Positions 12,266 through 31,411 of a stretch of 64,000 nt of DNA are shown here, piece by piece. The notes beneath the pieces were generated by a model, which saw nothing but the letters and a program-made list of their open reading frames with translations, was not told the DNA's origin and did no database searches. Source of the DNA: Arabidopsis thaliana (Eukaryota > Streptophyta > Magnoliopsida > Brassicales > Brassicaceae). The stretch is taken from the NCBI RefSeq assembly GCF_000001735.4, contig NC_003076.8, forward strand, positions 17,859,835 to 17,923,834, given 5' to 3'. Numbering within the stretch: the first letter of the stretch is position 1; the number at the start of each line of letters is the position of its first letter. The position numbers and the translations under genes were made by a program.

Positions 12266-13864
12266 TTAGACAATCAAAGGAGGAACACTTTGTTCATTCC
12301 TGAAGAAATTGGTTGGATCAATCTTCCCTTTAACAATAGCCAATCTCTTGAAATTACTTCCAAAATACCTAAACCCCCATAATTTCGCATCTTCAAAGCT
12401 CGTATTAACTCCTCTGTTCATACCTAAATCAAGATCTCGGTAATTCAAATAAGCTCCTCTTGGCGATGCAGAGACATAAACTCTCATATACCTATAAAGC
12501 AATCTCATCCATGTCACATGTTTCTCCATCACTCCAATGTCCTTCAATCTCCATTTAACCATATACTGGATATTATATAGATTCCCTCTTCTATGTGGGA
12601 ATGGAGTCTCTGTTTCACCAATCTCATACATTTTACCACCTAATGGCTCCATTATCATTATCGGAGATTCGACCTCGTGAAACCTCGTCCATATACCTTC
12701 TAGACCGATTTCAGGAATAGGGTTCTTGACAAAATCAGATTTGGCTTTGAAATACAGATCATTGTATCTTTGTCCTCGATCCAGAAGAGTCTCTAGTGGT
12801 TGTCCTTTCTTCCAGTTGAAGTACATTATTGAATCGATCCAGGTCATTTCCGAACAGTCTTGAAACGTTAACCCTAATTCCGGAAACTTCTGATTCATCA
12901 GAGGAATTAGTTTATCGATTCCTCCAAGATAATTTGCTTGGAATGTAGTTTGAACTGATCCTCCGGAAATGGAAACGATGACTCGGATGAAGAGATTATC
13001 GTCAAGCTCTGCTGCAATTTGCTGCCATCTATGAACAATTTTCGTCATGTTCTGTGTCAACGGTAGGTTCCTTCTGAAGCACGTAACCTTTTCTGGAACC
13101 CTAACTAGCTTCACTTTCCATGAAAGTACAACACCAAAGCTAGCTGCTCCACCTCCTCTAATGGCCCAGAACAAATCTTCTCCCATTTCTCTCCTACTGT
13201 TGTAGATCCTCCCATTTGCGTCTACAAAACGCGCGTCCACAACGTTATCTGCAGCTAAACCATGTTTCCTCATCATTGCACCAAACCCTCCTCCGCTAAA
13301 ATGACCTCCAACTCCAACACTAGGGCATGTTCCTGCAGGGAAGCCATGGATCTTACTTGATTTGGCAATTTTATAGTAAAGCTCACCGATAGTGGCACCG
13401 GCTCCAACCCAAGCTGTTTCATCTGCCAGGTTGATCTCGATCGATCGAACATTAACGAGATCGAGTATGATGAAAGGCGAGTGTAATGAGAGATAAGAAA
13501 GGCCTTCATAGTCATGACCACCGCTTTTGGTTCTTACTTTCACCCCAAGTTTCCTGCTACAGAGTAATGATCTCTGGATTTCAGTATCAGTTCTTGGTGT
13601 AACGATCAGAATCGGCTTCTGGCTTGTGAAATTCAAGGTCAGAAATCTGTAGTTTTGTGATATTAAAGACTGCGAGAAATCGGTGTAGACTCTTGAATCT
13701 GGTTTGTGGATGAAGCTTTTAGGGTTTATGAAGCTGGAATCAGAATGTGTCGACATGCAACTCAGAAATTGATCTTTACTAGGAGAAGAACTAGAGTCAG
13801 AATTGACCCATTTTACTAAGAAGACAAGAAACAGGGACAGAGCAAAAGCTTCAAGTGTTCTCAT
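12266..13864 (-). CDS. BBE23: Berberine-bridge-enzyme-like FAD oxidase, 532 aa
   Basis: A secreted flavin-dependent oxidase of the BBE-like family; characterised Arabidopsis members oxidise monolignols or cell-wall oligosaccharides, but the substrate of this one is unknown to me. The start at 13864 gives a signal peptide (residues 1-22) and the length recalled for At5g44360; the frame stays open upstream to 14002 without a better start. The FAD-binding domain (about 75-215) contains His117 in SGGHDYEG for the 8-alpha-histidyl link and Cys180 in GTCPSVGVGGH for the 6-S-cysteinyl link, so bicovalent FAD is expected. The C-terminal BBE domain carries NIQY and AYLNYRDLD. It is a single exon, unlike BBE24-26. 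Confidence 0.92.
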   Translation of the reverse strand: MRTLEAFALSLFLVFLVKWVNSDSSSSPSKDQFLSCMSTHSDSSFINPKSFIHKPDSRVYTDFSQSLISQNYRFLTLNFTSQKPILIVTPRTDTEIQRSLLCSRKLGVKVRTKSGGHDYEGLSYLSLHSPFIILDLVNVRSIEINLADETAWVGAGATIGELYYKIAKSSKIHGFPAGTCPSVGVGGHFSGGGFGAMMRKHGLAADNVVDARFVDANGRIYNSRREMGEDLFWAIRGGGAASFGVVLSWKVKLVRVPEKVTCFRRNLPLTQNMTKIVHRWQQIAAELDDNLFIRVIVSISGGSVQTTFQANYLGGIDKLIPLMNQKFPELGLTFQDCSEMTWIDSIMYFNWKKGQPLETLLDRGQRYNDLYFKAKSDFVKNPIPEIGLEGIWTRFHEVESPIMIMEPLGGKMYEIGETETPFPHRRGNLYNIQYMVKWRLKDIGVMEKHVTWMRLLYRYMRVYVSASPRGAYLNYRDLDLGMNRGVNTSFEDAKLWGFRYFGSNFKRLAIVKGKIDPTNFFRNEQSVPPLIV

Positions 13865-15312
13865 CTTTAGTGTTTTGCTTTTCTTGTGTTTAAAGTTACA
13901 GAGATATAGCATTTGTTCTTGTTCTGGTGATGATTGATGAGAGAGTATCAGAGATTTTGATAAGAACTGATGATGTTGCAGAAAGAGTAAACTAGGTTCC
14001 ACCTAACACCGACGTAGAAATTATTAAAAATAAAAATAAATTTCAGTGAAAATTTTGTTTTTGGAATTTTGTGTTGCAAAGAAACAAAAGAACATTAAAT
14101 CATAGGCTTCGTTTTTATTTTTCGAGTAGTAATGTATTCCAACAATGGAAATAACGAGTTGTAATAATATGCATTATCATCTTAATCACTTATCAGTCTT
14201 GGAAGATTTTACTTATAGACATAGAAGAAGAAAAATATTCACAATTTTGTGCTAATATGTAGTAATAGTTTTTTCCACCTAATTGTGTTAATATGGCAAA
14301 TACCTACCTACTTACATTTATAATTTGTAGACTTGTAGTGTTCAAAAACGTTTCAAAAAAAAAAGCATTAACGTAAATCAAAATAAAACTTTGATATATC
14401 GATTTTCAATTTAGTTTTCACCCTCACATAATCACATATAACAAATTTTGATTATGATCAAAAGAAAAAATCAAATAAAGTATCATTGATATGAAATTAT
14501 AAGCATCACTGATCACACAATCATATAATCAAAATTTGTATACGTGATAGTAATTACATTATCATTTTCCATTACTTCTATATTTGTACTACATTTTTTT
14601 TTGGTAAACAAATTACTAATAATTAAAACATTAAATGAATAAATTAATGAAGCAATCGTCATGTATAATTTACTGCAATACAACGGCATGAAAGCAACGT
14701 GTCGACGTTTTTTAGTCGCTAGTTGTCTTCCACTGATCGCTCTTGCCCACTGCATGAGTTCTTACTTTTGTTACTGTGAAGATACACGTAGATTAAACTA
14801 TTTGAGAAAGTTTTAAGAAATTACGATCTTTGTAATCGAACTGAACCACAAGAAAAAATGGAATAAAAATGAAACTGAAGACAATATGAATTTTAACAAT
14901 GGCCTCGTTAAAATACTCATTTTATAATGAACTCAAAACTTTTACAATATCCAATTACAAAACCCCTCGCTTATTCTTCATTCGATCTAACAAAATCGAA
15001 ACTGATAAAACAAAAAAAAATGGGGCTACTAGTACTAAGATTACAATTTTCAATTCTTTATTCATAGTATATATTGAAAGATCAACCAATAATACTCTTT
15101 GGTGTGATCAAGTTTATTCACCAAAAAAAGAATACCAATGAGCCTGAAGACAATATTTCAAAACCATCACTCAAAAGATCTTTACTACACACACAAAAAC
15201 GACATTTCCCACAAAATTCCGCAATTACCGAATCAATCGATCTTCGATTCAGGCTTTTACTAACTAATCTTGATAAGGGTTTCTCTAAAAGTTTTGATCT
15301 TTTTTTCTTTCC
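13865..15312. other. Spacer between BBE23 and PHT4;6
   Basis: This is the BBE23 promoter side, AT-rich filler and the PHT4;6 3' UTR side. Open frames at 14899-15433 are AT-rich or overlap the PHT4;6 terminus antisense. No gene is supported. Confidence 0.5.
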
Positions 15313-16611
15313 TCAATCAAAGATCCTTTCTCCAGTAGAAAACAGCAGAAACACAACAGAGCTAAAGATACAGAGCAAACCCGGGATGAAGAACACAACT
15401 CTCCAGCTCTCTGGATGTGACAAATCTGAGTAAACCAATTTAGAAGCTTCAAGAAGCTTTCCAGTCAAATCAACACCAATGATTCCAGCTAATGTCCCAG
15501 CAGTATTTGAAACTCCCATCACTATTCCTGCATATCTTGGAGCAATATCCATATGGTTCACCGCAAAACCGGCTCTTCCTAATGCCAAAAACCCAAGAGC
15601 CACTGAGGAACATAAGATCACACCATTTTCTGTTCTAAACATGGGTAAGACCATCAATGCCGCTGAAGCAATTAGGAACCCAACTGTGTTCAAGAACTTG
15701 CGGGTTCTGGTTACCGAGAGTATTCTCTTGGTGATCAAATAGTCTGCGATGAACCCACCAACAATGGAGAATACAAACATGTTGAGGTATGGCACCATCT
15801 TTGATGAATCCATCCCCTGAAGACTGATCTGGAGTCCAAGCTCGAAATACGTTGGAAGCCAGTTCATCAACACATATAAAGCGTAATGGAATGTGAAATT
15901 GTTAACCACAATCGCCCAAACGGGTAAACTGAGCATGATTTTCTTCCACGGGATATGAGTAACTTTATGGTGGTTTACATTAGTCGGTAACAGAGCACCT
16001 CCGAATCCAGCAGCAGCAGCTTTTGGATGCTCAGATCGAGGTGGGTCAGTAGCGTACCTAATCCAAAGCAATGACCATATAACACCTGCTAATGCCTCTG
16101 CTAAGAAAACTGATTCCGGACCTCTAAGCTCAACTAAAGCAGGGAGAAGCCACATTCCTAAAGCTGCACCTAAATACATTCCTGATGTCGTTATCGAAAC
16201 CAATCTAGACCTTTCATGAGGAGGAACCCACTGAGCCAAAACTGTGTGGATAGAGGGAAAGATGAAACCTTGAGCAACACCAACAAGTAAACGGGCAACA
16301 ACCAAAAGCCCGACTCTGTTTGGATCAAGTGGAACCAAGAAACACGTCGATGACCATAAAACAAACGACAGAAGAAGAACTTTCCTTCCCCCAATTTTCT
16401 GAGCTGCCCAACCTCCAGGGACTTGAGAACATGCATAGCCAACAAAGAATGTAGAAAGTATGGTTCCTTTACTCGATTGATTGATCCCAGCAGCATCAGC
16501 AGCAACGGTATATGCAATAGAGAAGCCAACACGCTCTATGTAACACACACATGTGCTGAGGAAAGTTAAGAAGACTATTACATAGCGTTGCGGAATATTT
16601 GATAACTTCAT
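15313..16611 (-). CDS. PHT4;6: Major facilitator phosphate transporter of the PHT4 family, 432 aa
   Basis: A single-exon 432-residue protein with about twelve hydrophobic segments typical of the major facilitator superfamily, anion:cation symporter type. Recognisable parts are the opening RYVIVFLTFLSTCVCYIERV, the FVGYACSQVPGGW segment after the first helices and the HTVLAQWVPPHERSR loop. PHT4;6 (At5g44370) is known as a Golgi-located phosphate transporter that returns phosphate released by glycosylation from the Golgi lumen. Synteny between BBE23 and BBE24 supports the name. The ATG at 16611 opens directly into the first membrane region without a long plastid transit peptide, unlike plastid PHT4 members. 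Confidence 0.93.
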   Translation of the reverse strand: MKLSNIPQRYVIVFLTFLSTCVCYIERVGFSIAYTVAADAAGINQSSKGTILSTFFVGYACSQVPGGWAAQKIGGRKVLLLSFVLWSSTCFLVPLDPNRVGLLVVARLLVGVAQGFIFPSIHTVLAQWVPPHERSRLVSITTSGMYLGAALGMWLLPALVELRGPESVFLAEALAGVIWSLLWIRYATDPPRSEHPKAAAAGFGGALLPTNVNHHKVTHIPWKKIMLSLPVWAIVVNNFTFHYALYVLMNWLPTYFELGLQISLQGMDSSKMVPYLNMFVFSIVGGFIADYLITKRILSVTRTRKFLNTVGFLIASAALMVLPMFRTENGVILCSSVALGFLALGRAGFAVNHMDIAPRYAGIVMGVSNTAGTLAGIIGVDLTGKLLEASKLVYSDLSHPESWRVVFFIPGLLCIFSSVVFLLFSTGERIFD

Positions 16612-17770
16612 GTTAGACCTTTTCTCTGATCTAGAGCATTTATATCATACAAAAACCCTCTCAAGCACCACCACATAAGAAAAAAGAGACCAGGAGGAAA
16701 AATAAGCTTCAAGACTCCCCAATTCCACCGTTAAAATCTGCAATGACATATTCAAAGCAGTTTAATTTGCTTATTGTGATACATGTTAACACAAAACTTG
16801 CAGGGACGATTCTATATGACTGATGAATTCTCCTCTGATCATTAACAAAATAGACTCAAACCCAATACGTTCCTCTGTTGAGATATATATGAGAGAGGTA
16901 TAAGTAACACAACTTTATCCATTTTCAATTAGGCATCCTAAAAATACACAATCTTACGCTTCTCCAATCATACAAGAAGGCATCTAGAAAGTAAAATTAA
17001 GTCAAATCCTTCAACACAGAAGATAAGAACATATCCTAAATATGACATCAAAAGATAAAGATAAACAGATCTTAAAAAATAAGAATAAATCTGAAGTAAA
17101 AGTTCGTATCAAGCAAATGAATTTGTCCCAAAAGCCATAACGTAATCATATTGGTTCTAAATTGAAGGATCAACAATCCTAATTCCTAATGAATTACGAT
17201 TCCAATGTTATCACAGAGACTCAATTTCGTTTTACAGACGCAAAAAATCCAAGCTTTCTTTCAATTAAACTTAAGTACCAAAGAAACGAGAACCCAAGAA
17301 GAAATCTTAAAATTAAGCATCAAGCAGCCGAATTACACAGTGGAATGTGTTGCCTATATCTCTTCTTCAGTCTTCACAATGTAAATCGAAAACCGAAGTC
17401 AAAATCACAAAGCTTTACCTTAGTTGTTCCGAAATTCTTCAGCTTTTTCTCGAAATCTACCTCAAATTGAAGTTGAACTCGAGTTTCGAACTGCAAAATC
17501 GGATGCGTAACAATGCGAATGGTTTTACAGGCAAAGTAAATCCAAATTAGATTTAAGAAATCGGAGAGATTTGGGGGAAATGACAAATGGGTATTGAAGT
17601 TTAACGGTGGAGAGAGCGAGAGAGAGAGTAGTGTGAAACGCAGTGGTCGTCGACAGTGACGGAGGAGAATTTTAGGGTTTGTGAAAGAATTTAGAAGAAA
17701 CAAAAGAAGATGATGGAGATCGCTTTTTAGGGTCAACGACGACGATGCTGATATTTTTATGTCCGTGAGA
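16612..17770 (-). other. PHT4;6 upstream region, probably including a leader intron
   Basis: The DNA between the ATG and about 17.75 kb lacks coding frames I can support. A CT/GA-rich tract at 17600-17710 (leader-like on the minus strand) suggests transcription starts near 17.7 kb, with one or more introns in the 5' UTR. This is inferred from composition only. Confidence 0.35.
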
Positions 17771-17845
17771 TAAATCACGTAACGGCCATTTCTTATTTTA
17801 TTAATTAACGGGTGAAAAAAAGAGGGGAATAGGTATAAAAAAATA

Positions 17846-17918
17846 TGGTGCTGCCCAGGATCGAACTGGAGACCTTTTGCGTGTAAGGCAAACGTGATAA
17901 CCACTACACCACAGCACC
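17846..17918 (-). tRNA. tRNA-Val, anticodon TAC
   Basis: Read on the minus strand, 73 nt fold as a complete cloverleaf. The acceptor stem is GGTGCTG paired with CAGCACC with discriminator A (17846). The D-arm contains GTGGTTATCAC, the anticodon stem is TTTGC/GCAAA with loop CTTACAC, and the T-arm contains GTTCGATCC. The anticodon TAC reads GTA valine codons. No intron. A T-rich run about 20 bp beyond the 3' end could serve as the Pol III terminator only if read further. Confidence 0.95.
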
Positions 17919-18239
17919 TTGATGTTGAGATTATAATGTTATCTTTTCTAATCACTTACTTAATCATAATTTTGATCTAATTAGCTTAATTTTTTTTGAT
18001 TTGTGGGTAATTCTTTTATTTTTAGACTAGTGTAAGGCACATAAATTGAGTCAAATTTATAGATTACGTACTAAACATAAATTGAATTAAATTCATAGAT
18101 AAAACAGCTAAATTTTTTTTTTACTACTTATAACTTATATTCATAAGATCAAACAACCATTTGATAACTCATAGATCAAACATTTAAAAAGCAAACCTTA
18201 AACCCTAAATACTAAATACAAAACGGAAAAATATAGAGC

Positions 18240-18660
18240 TAAAAACGAAACATAAGAAATTGCAGGGAGTGGTTTTTAGAATTTCCATCTTTGCAGCCAA
18301 ACACACACAATTAGGCTTCAAGAATCTTTGATTATGAAAAGACTATGACAAAACAAGATCCATTAATTATACAAGTTGATGAGAGTAGGAATGGAACTAA
18401 AATGCGTAGAGATGGTGTGATTATGACAAGATTGGTAGTGTTTACTTGAATTACGACTTTTTTTTGGTCTCATAATGTGTATACATGAATATTGATTAAT
18501 ACTTATGTGACAGCCACTTTTCACGTGTCTAGGAATCGTTGACTTTGTTTTAGCTTGTGTGATCGGAAAACTAGAAAATTAGACATGCAATTAATTTGAA
18601 AGAATTGTATGGTTCAATTGTTTCAAATTGAACACATCCAAAAAGAAGTATTTACTTGTG
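18240..18660 (-). pseudogene. Relic of a BBE-like exon 1 start plus promoter
   Basis: Read on the minus strand, 18250-18310 matches the first ~50 coding bases and the 5' leader of BBE24/BBE25: the complement of AGGGAGTGGTTTT in the MGNSKPLP region, then GCAGCCAAACACACA and TTAGGCTTCAAG. Similarity continues into the promoter: GTTGACTTTGTTTTAGCTTG at about 18538 is also found at about 22300 upstream of BBE24. The coding part beyond the first ~17 codons is missing and a small indel disrupts the start. This appears to be a truncated eighth BBE-like copy. Confidence 0.7.
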
Positions 18661-19038
18661 ATTTTGTTATGAAATAGTTTTAAGGCAATATAAATTGACA
18701 ATTATGGCCTCTATATGATGTTGTCAAGAGTTCTGAATTGCATTCGGATGCATCTCTTCAACATCCAAGACGCAAGATTTACTAAATTTAGGTAAATTGT
18801 TTGAATTCTATTCAACGACTAGATAGAAAACAAGAACGATTAGGGTTGTTTTAGAAAAACTGGATTTAAAATTAATTGGTGACGTATATAAGAAGCAATA
18901 ATTCGAACTGTAAGGTAAATGACATTTTATTTAGAGTAGTGTCCACATTGTCTGAAATAAAGAAAGACGAATCATGTTGTATACAATTATCATTTATTCT
19001 TATTTTTGATAATGTTATTGGTTTCATGAACCTAGCTT

Positions 19039-21535
<2,497 letters not shown>

Positions 21536-21892
21536 CCTTGCAGCGAATATGCAAGAGAGAAGCCAAATGGATGAGTTTTGTGTTTTTTTTCTTTTTAGCG
21601 TCAATGAAGAAAATGTGTTTATATACTTATAAAGGATTGTCAAAACAAGATTCATTTGATTAGTCGATGACAATATAATATGGAAGTAACGTGCTTAGAC
21701 ACTAGTATGAATTTTATAAGATAAGATAAGGTGGTTGAGTTTACAACTAATTACAATTATTTTTTCACATGATGGAATTGAATAGTTGTTTTGGTTCAAT
21801 GAAGAAATGTCTTTATATGAAGATAAAATATTGTGATCAAAGGAGACTCCTTAAATTAGTCAAGTCTAATTAGAAATTTGGTTGCGTTAATA

Positions 21893-22143
21893 ATACTCCC
21901 TCTGTTTCTATATAAATGTAGTTTAAGGGTTTTTATTTTTTTTCAATTTAAATGTTGTTTTTAAATTTCTATGCAAATAATAAATGTATTTAATATTTTT
22001 TAACCAATTATATTTAATTATCTATTTTTTTATTAGTTGAATTGATTATAATAAACGATGTTTTTATTAAATGAGATTTTTATGTTTTCTTAATTTGTGT
22101 GTAAAAACCTTAAATACAACTAATATGAAACAGAGGTAGTACT
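21893..22143. mobile_element. Stowaway/mariner-like MITE upstream of BBE24
   Basis: The left end ACTCCCTCTGTTTCTATATA and the complement of the right end ACTACCTCTGTTTCATATTA form a terminal inverted repeat about 250 bp apart. ATGTAGTTTAAGG on the left is echoed by TTGTATTTAAGG on the right. The interior is AT-rich and noncoding. The element lies in the BBE24 promoter region. Confidence 0.65.
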
Positions 22144-22494
22144 AATTACGATTATTTTGTTTCTCCATAATATGACCGTCGTTGCTTAATGACGATTCGA
22201 CGACTATGCCTACATTAATTTACATGTTGGCATGTTGCGTAGTCAAACGAATCGGCGGATAATGACAGTTAGGCAATTTTTGTCATGTCTTGAAAATGTT
22301 GACTTTGTTTTAGCTTGTTTTGTGGATTACCGTCCATTAAGTTGACAAAAAAATGCAATTACGTTAAAAGATTTCATACGGATTCATATTTTTTTGACAT
22401 GTAATTAAATTTGCAAAACACGGTTCAATCGGATAACAACACCTAGTTGGTTACTCAAATCATATGGTTGTGTGTGGTTGTCATGAGCTTAGCT

Positions 22495-28237
<5,743 letters not shown>

Positions 28238-31200
28238 TTTTTTCTATAAGTAAGTTCTTCTGCTCTCGTATTGTTTGCTACTCTTTGATCCCAACAGCAT
28301 CTGCAAAATTCAGTGTATTAATAAGGAAAAAATCTAAACCTTCTCCTCTATCTTAAAGTTTCCACAAATGTCCAACTTTATTTTCTTCTCTTTGAAAATC
28401 ATTGCTCAAAGGCCTAAACTCTTTTACATAAAGTAGTCATTGATTATAATAAATATTGAACCAAGTCAAGTTTTTCATCATGAATCGTTTGATTTTAGTG
28501 ATACCACAAAAACTCAGTGCCATTTAAAGTTTAAACAAAAGAAAGTCATTTTTAAGAGACTTACCAACTTGACTGCAAGGGTTGTGGAGATGAGATTAAG
28601 GCGTCAAAGGCGGAAGAACATTTAAGTGTGTGACTAGTGTGGTGTTAGGGTAATGAAGACTATGAGAAATATATAGTAATAGAGAAGAAAGAAAAAGAGA
28701 AATACAAAACTTTATTTAGAGTCGTTCCAATATATTTTTACCTTTAATCTTCTCCATTCTCATTTGTCAAATTTACTATTTGTTCTTTACCTAACTAAAA
28801 TTTGCTTATTTGTAACTAATTCACTATTATATTCAAGTGTTTTTGGAGTCAAATTTTATTTGACATAGGTGTGAATGTATATGAAATAGACTATTGATAT
28901 CTTTCCAGGTCAACGACCACGGGTAAGATGGCCAAAATTTTCTATGGCGTGAATGTGACGACAGCCATTGTCTCAAGTGACGCAACGTGACGGACATTTT
29001 TTTCTTCTCGTAGCCTCAAAAACGTTGCAGTTTGTGTTTGTAGAAAACTGGAAGTATACGTTAAGTAGAGGTAGCAAAATATTCGTGTTATATATATCCG
29101 TAATTTTAAGCTGTTTTTATTTTAAATTTAAATTTAGATTTAGATGCAATTTGCTAATTCCCGACAACGTAATTGTCATCTTCAAAAACAACATTTGTTC
29201 GAAAAACGCAGTAAAATATTAAAAAGTCAAAATTTAAAATGAGGATATATATATATATATATGTATTTTATATATAGATTCATATATTGTGTAACTTAAA
29301 TTGTGTAATATTGTTTAAAAATTTTGAAAGTTAAGAAAGAAATTTAGTTGATTTTAAATGAATATTTAAAATTTTATGTTTTGGCAGCAATGCATCAAAC
29401 GTGGATCCGAGGTTGTTCATCAATTTGTTTTCAACGATACTACAGAAAATATTTCTGGTACGAATCTTCTTCACCATATCAAGTATTGGGCTTGAAAATT
29501 TTCAAATATTCACTTTATCCATGCATTAAGATAGAATGTAATATACTAGCTCATAATCTAGAAATGTATGGTGTAATACTTATGAGTTTCACTTTGATTC
29601 TGTAAACCGTGGATGAACGACCAAATGTATGTACTCTTTTAATAAATAAAAAAATCTTATTTTGACGAAAATGTATGGATTGACACTGGATATCTAGTTA
29701 AATTTAGAACATATATTAGTAAGAAAACACTTCTAGAGTAAAAACAAATCACAAATATCACAAAAATTCAACATATTCATTTCGTGCCTGTCCTTGTGAA
29801 TTTAACTATTGTTTTCATCTTTTTTTCATATACCGACACTATCTTGTTCTATTATGTCGACTTTTCGGGTTAGGTCGACTTTTTGGAATGAGATGTAGAA
29901 AAAATTCATCAGATATACCTTTGCCCAAACCCACCAAATCCGTCAATTTGTTTTTGTTTGGTGGATAAATAACAAACTCGTTCACAGGTGACTAACTATT
30001 ACGATCAGTCCATTGCAAACGTTTTCAACTAATTTGGTCTTAATTAGACATGTCAATTATTTGAAGAATTACTTTGAAAATTCAGGTGGGTCATTTTACT
30101 TTTTGTCGTCAGCATATATATTGATGGGACTGTCAAATGTGTGTCTGTGTGGGACATGTCAATTATTTCCATTGATGTTACTTTATGTCTTTTTTCATAA
30201 GCTGAAATAATATTTAGTGTTGTTCAGATTATTAGTGAGAAGGCAGCTTACATTGAGATAACGGCTCGGATTAGAGAAGAGAAGAATCAAACCACAGCTG
30301 TGATCGGACATGAAGAAGAGGAAGCTGTATAGACAAGCTTACCAAACGACATCCTCAAGAAGGTTTAGCGATTGGGCCAAATTGAGAATCCAACACAGAT
30401 CAAGCCCAACAAGCAGAAGATCCAAGCGCAGACCCAAAACAGTTCACAGTTCCAACGATCATCTCCACCTACAAAAGAAGACAAAACCAAAAGTAAATCA
30501 GGATTGGATCAAGTGACCAAAACCACGAGCTGTGCTGGCAAAGATGGAGTGGTTTTACAAAACCGTTTTGACTGTTTAGAATCAATAAAGACCTGACATG
30601 TGTCAGAATAAACCCTAGTGTCACTGACAATGTAACTCCTGTAAAAGGAAAACATGATGTAACCTCAAACCTTAAGGAAAACAAATAAGAGAAATGAAAC
30701 TTATCTTCTTCATATATAGCCTCTGAGCATCTTTACTTTCACAGATTATTAGGTGATAATCGGATGTTTGGATCACCTAGTGTCGCCGTTTAGATTGTTT
30801 AGCACTAAAAACATTTCCGATAATGCTTCAAAGTTTGCTCTAAACTCTATATTTGATATAAAACCATTTACTATGGTGTTTTATATTTTGCTTCAAAAAA
30901 TAGAGAAATAAATAGTATTGTTGCTCCAATTTTTTTTATTTCTAAAGTATTCCTTTAATTGTAATATATTATTATGTTCCTAAATGAAATTATATAATTT
31001 AATTATAGACTTATATAAATTTATTTTAAAAATCATAGTTACTAGACATGTCCAAACAAGAATTGACATCTAAGCCCTTAAAACAGATGAGCTACAAGAT
31101 CAGGCATATAGCAAATTAATCATCTCAACAATCGTGTTGTGTGACATTCTAGTGGGAGTATGGGACATGCTAATTATTTCCAATTATTTCACTTTATAAC

Positions 31201-31411
31201 CGTTATAATATTGGACCAGATTTAGACTAGACATGTGTCCAAACAAGAATTGTCATATCTAATTTGAATATTCAGAACAAACCGGTGTACAAAACATTCC
31301 GGTTTGCTTTTGGTTCGGTTAGTTTTATTCGACTCTAAATTTACCAACCCAAGGAAAAATTCAAAGAGATGAAGGCCCGTTACATGTGCAAGGGAAACAA
31401 ATTTGACTATT
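28238..31411. other. Long spacer between BBE26 and BBE27
   Basis: This is mostly AT-rich, with a simple (TA)n tract near 29247-29263. A 508-bp insertion-like segment at 30236-30743 is listed separately. The short frames in this stretch have no recognisable domain. Confidence 0.5.
30236..30743. mobile_element. Unclassified insertion flanked by a 9-bp direct repeat
   Basis: GATTATTAG occurs at 30227-30235 and 30744-30752, and the match extends two bases (CA) leftwards. The 508 bases between start with TG and end with CA, are less AT-rich than the flanks, and contain GTAACTCCTGTAAAAGG and AATAAGAGAAATG near the right end. That resembles the transcribed part of a terminal repeat. The TG...CA ends suggest a solo LTR, but a 9-bp duplication is atypical for LTR elements (usually 5 bp) and fits a Mutator-like insertion better. 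The family is left open. Confidence 0.45.

Noticed and set aside
15074-15433. 119-codon frame on the plus strand
   Set aside because: It overlaps the 3' end of PHT4;6 antisense, is AT/Lys-rich at the start and has no recognisable domain.
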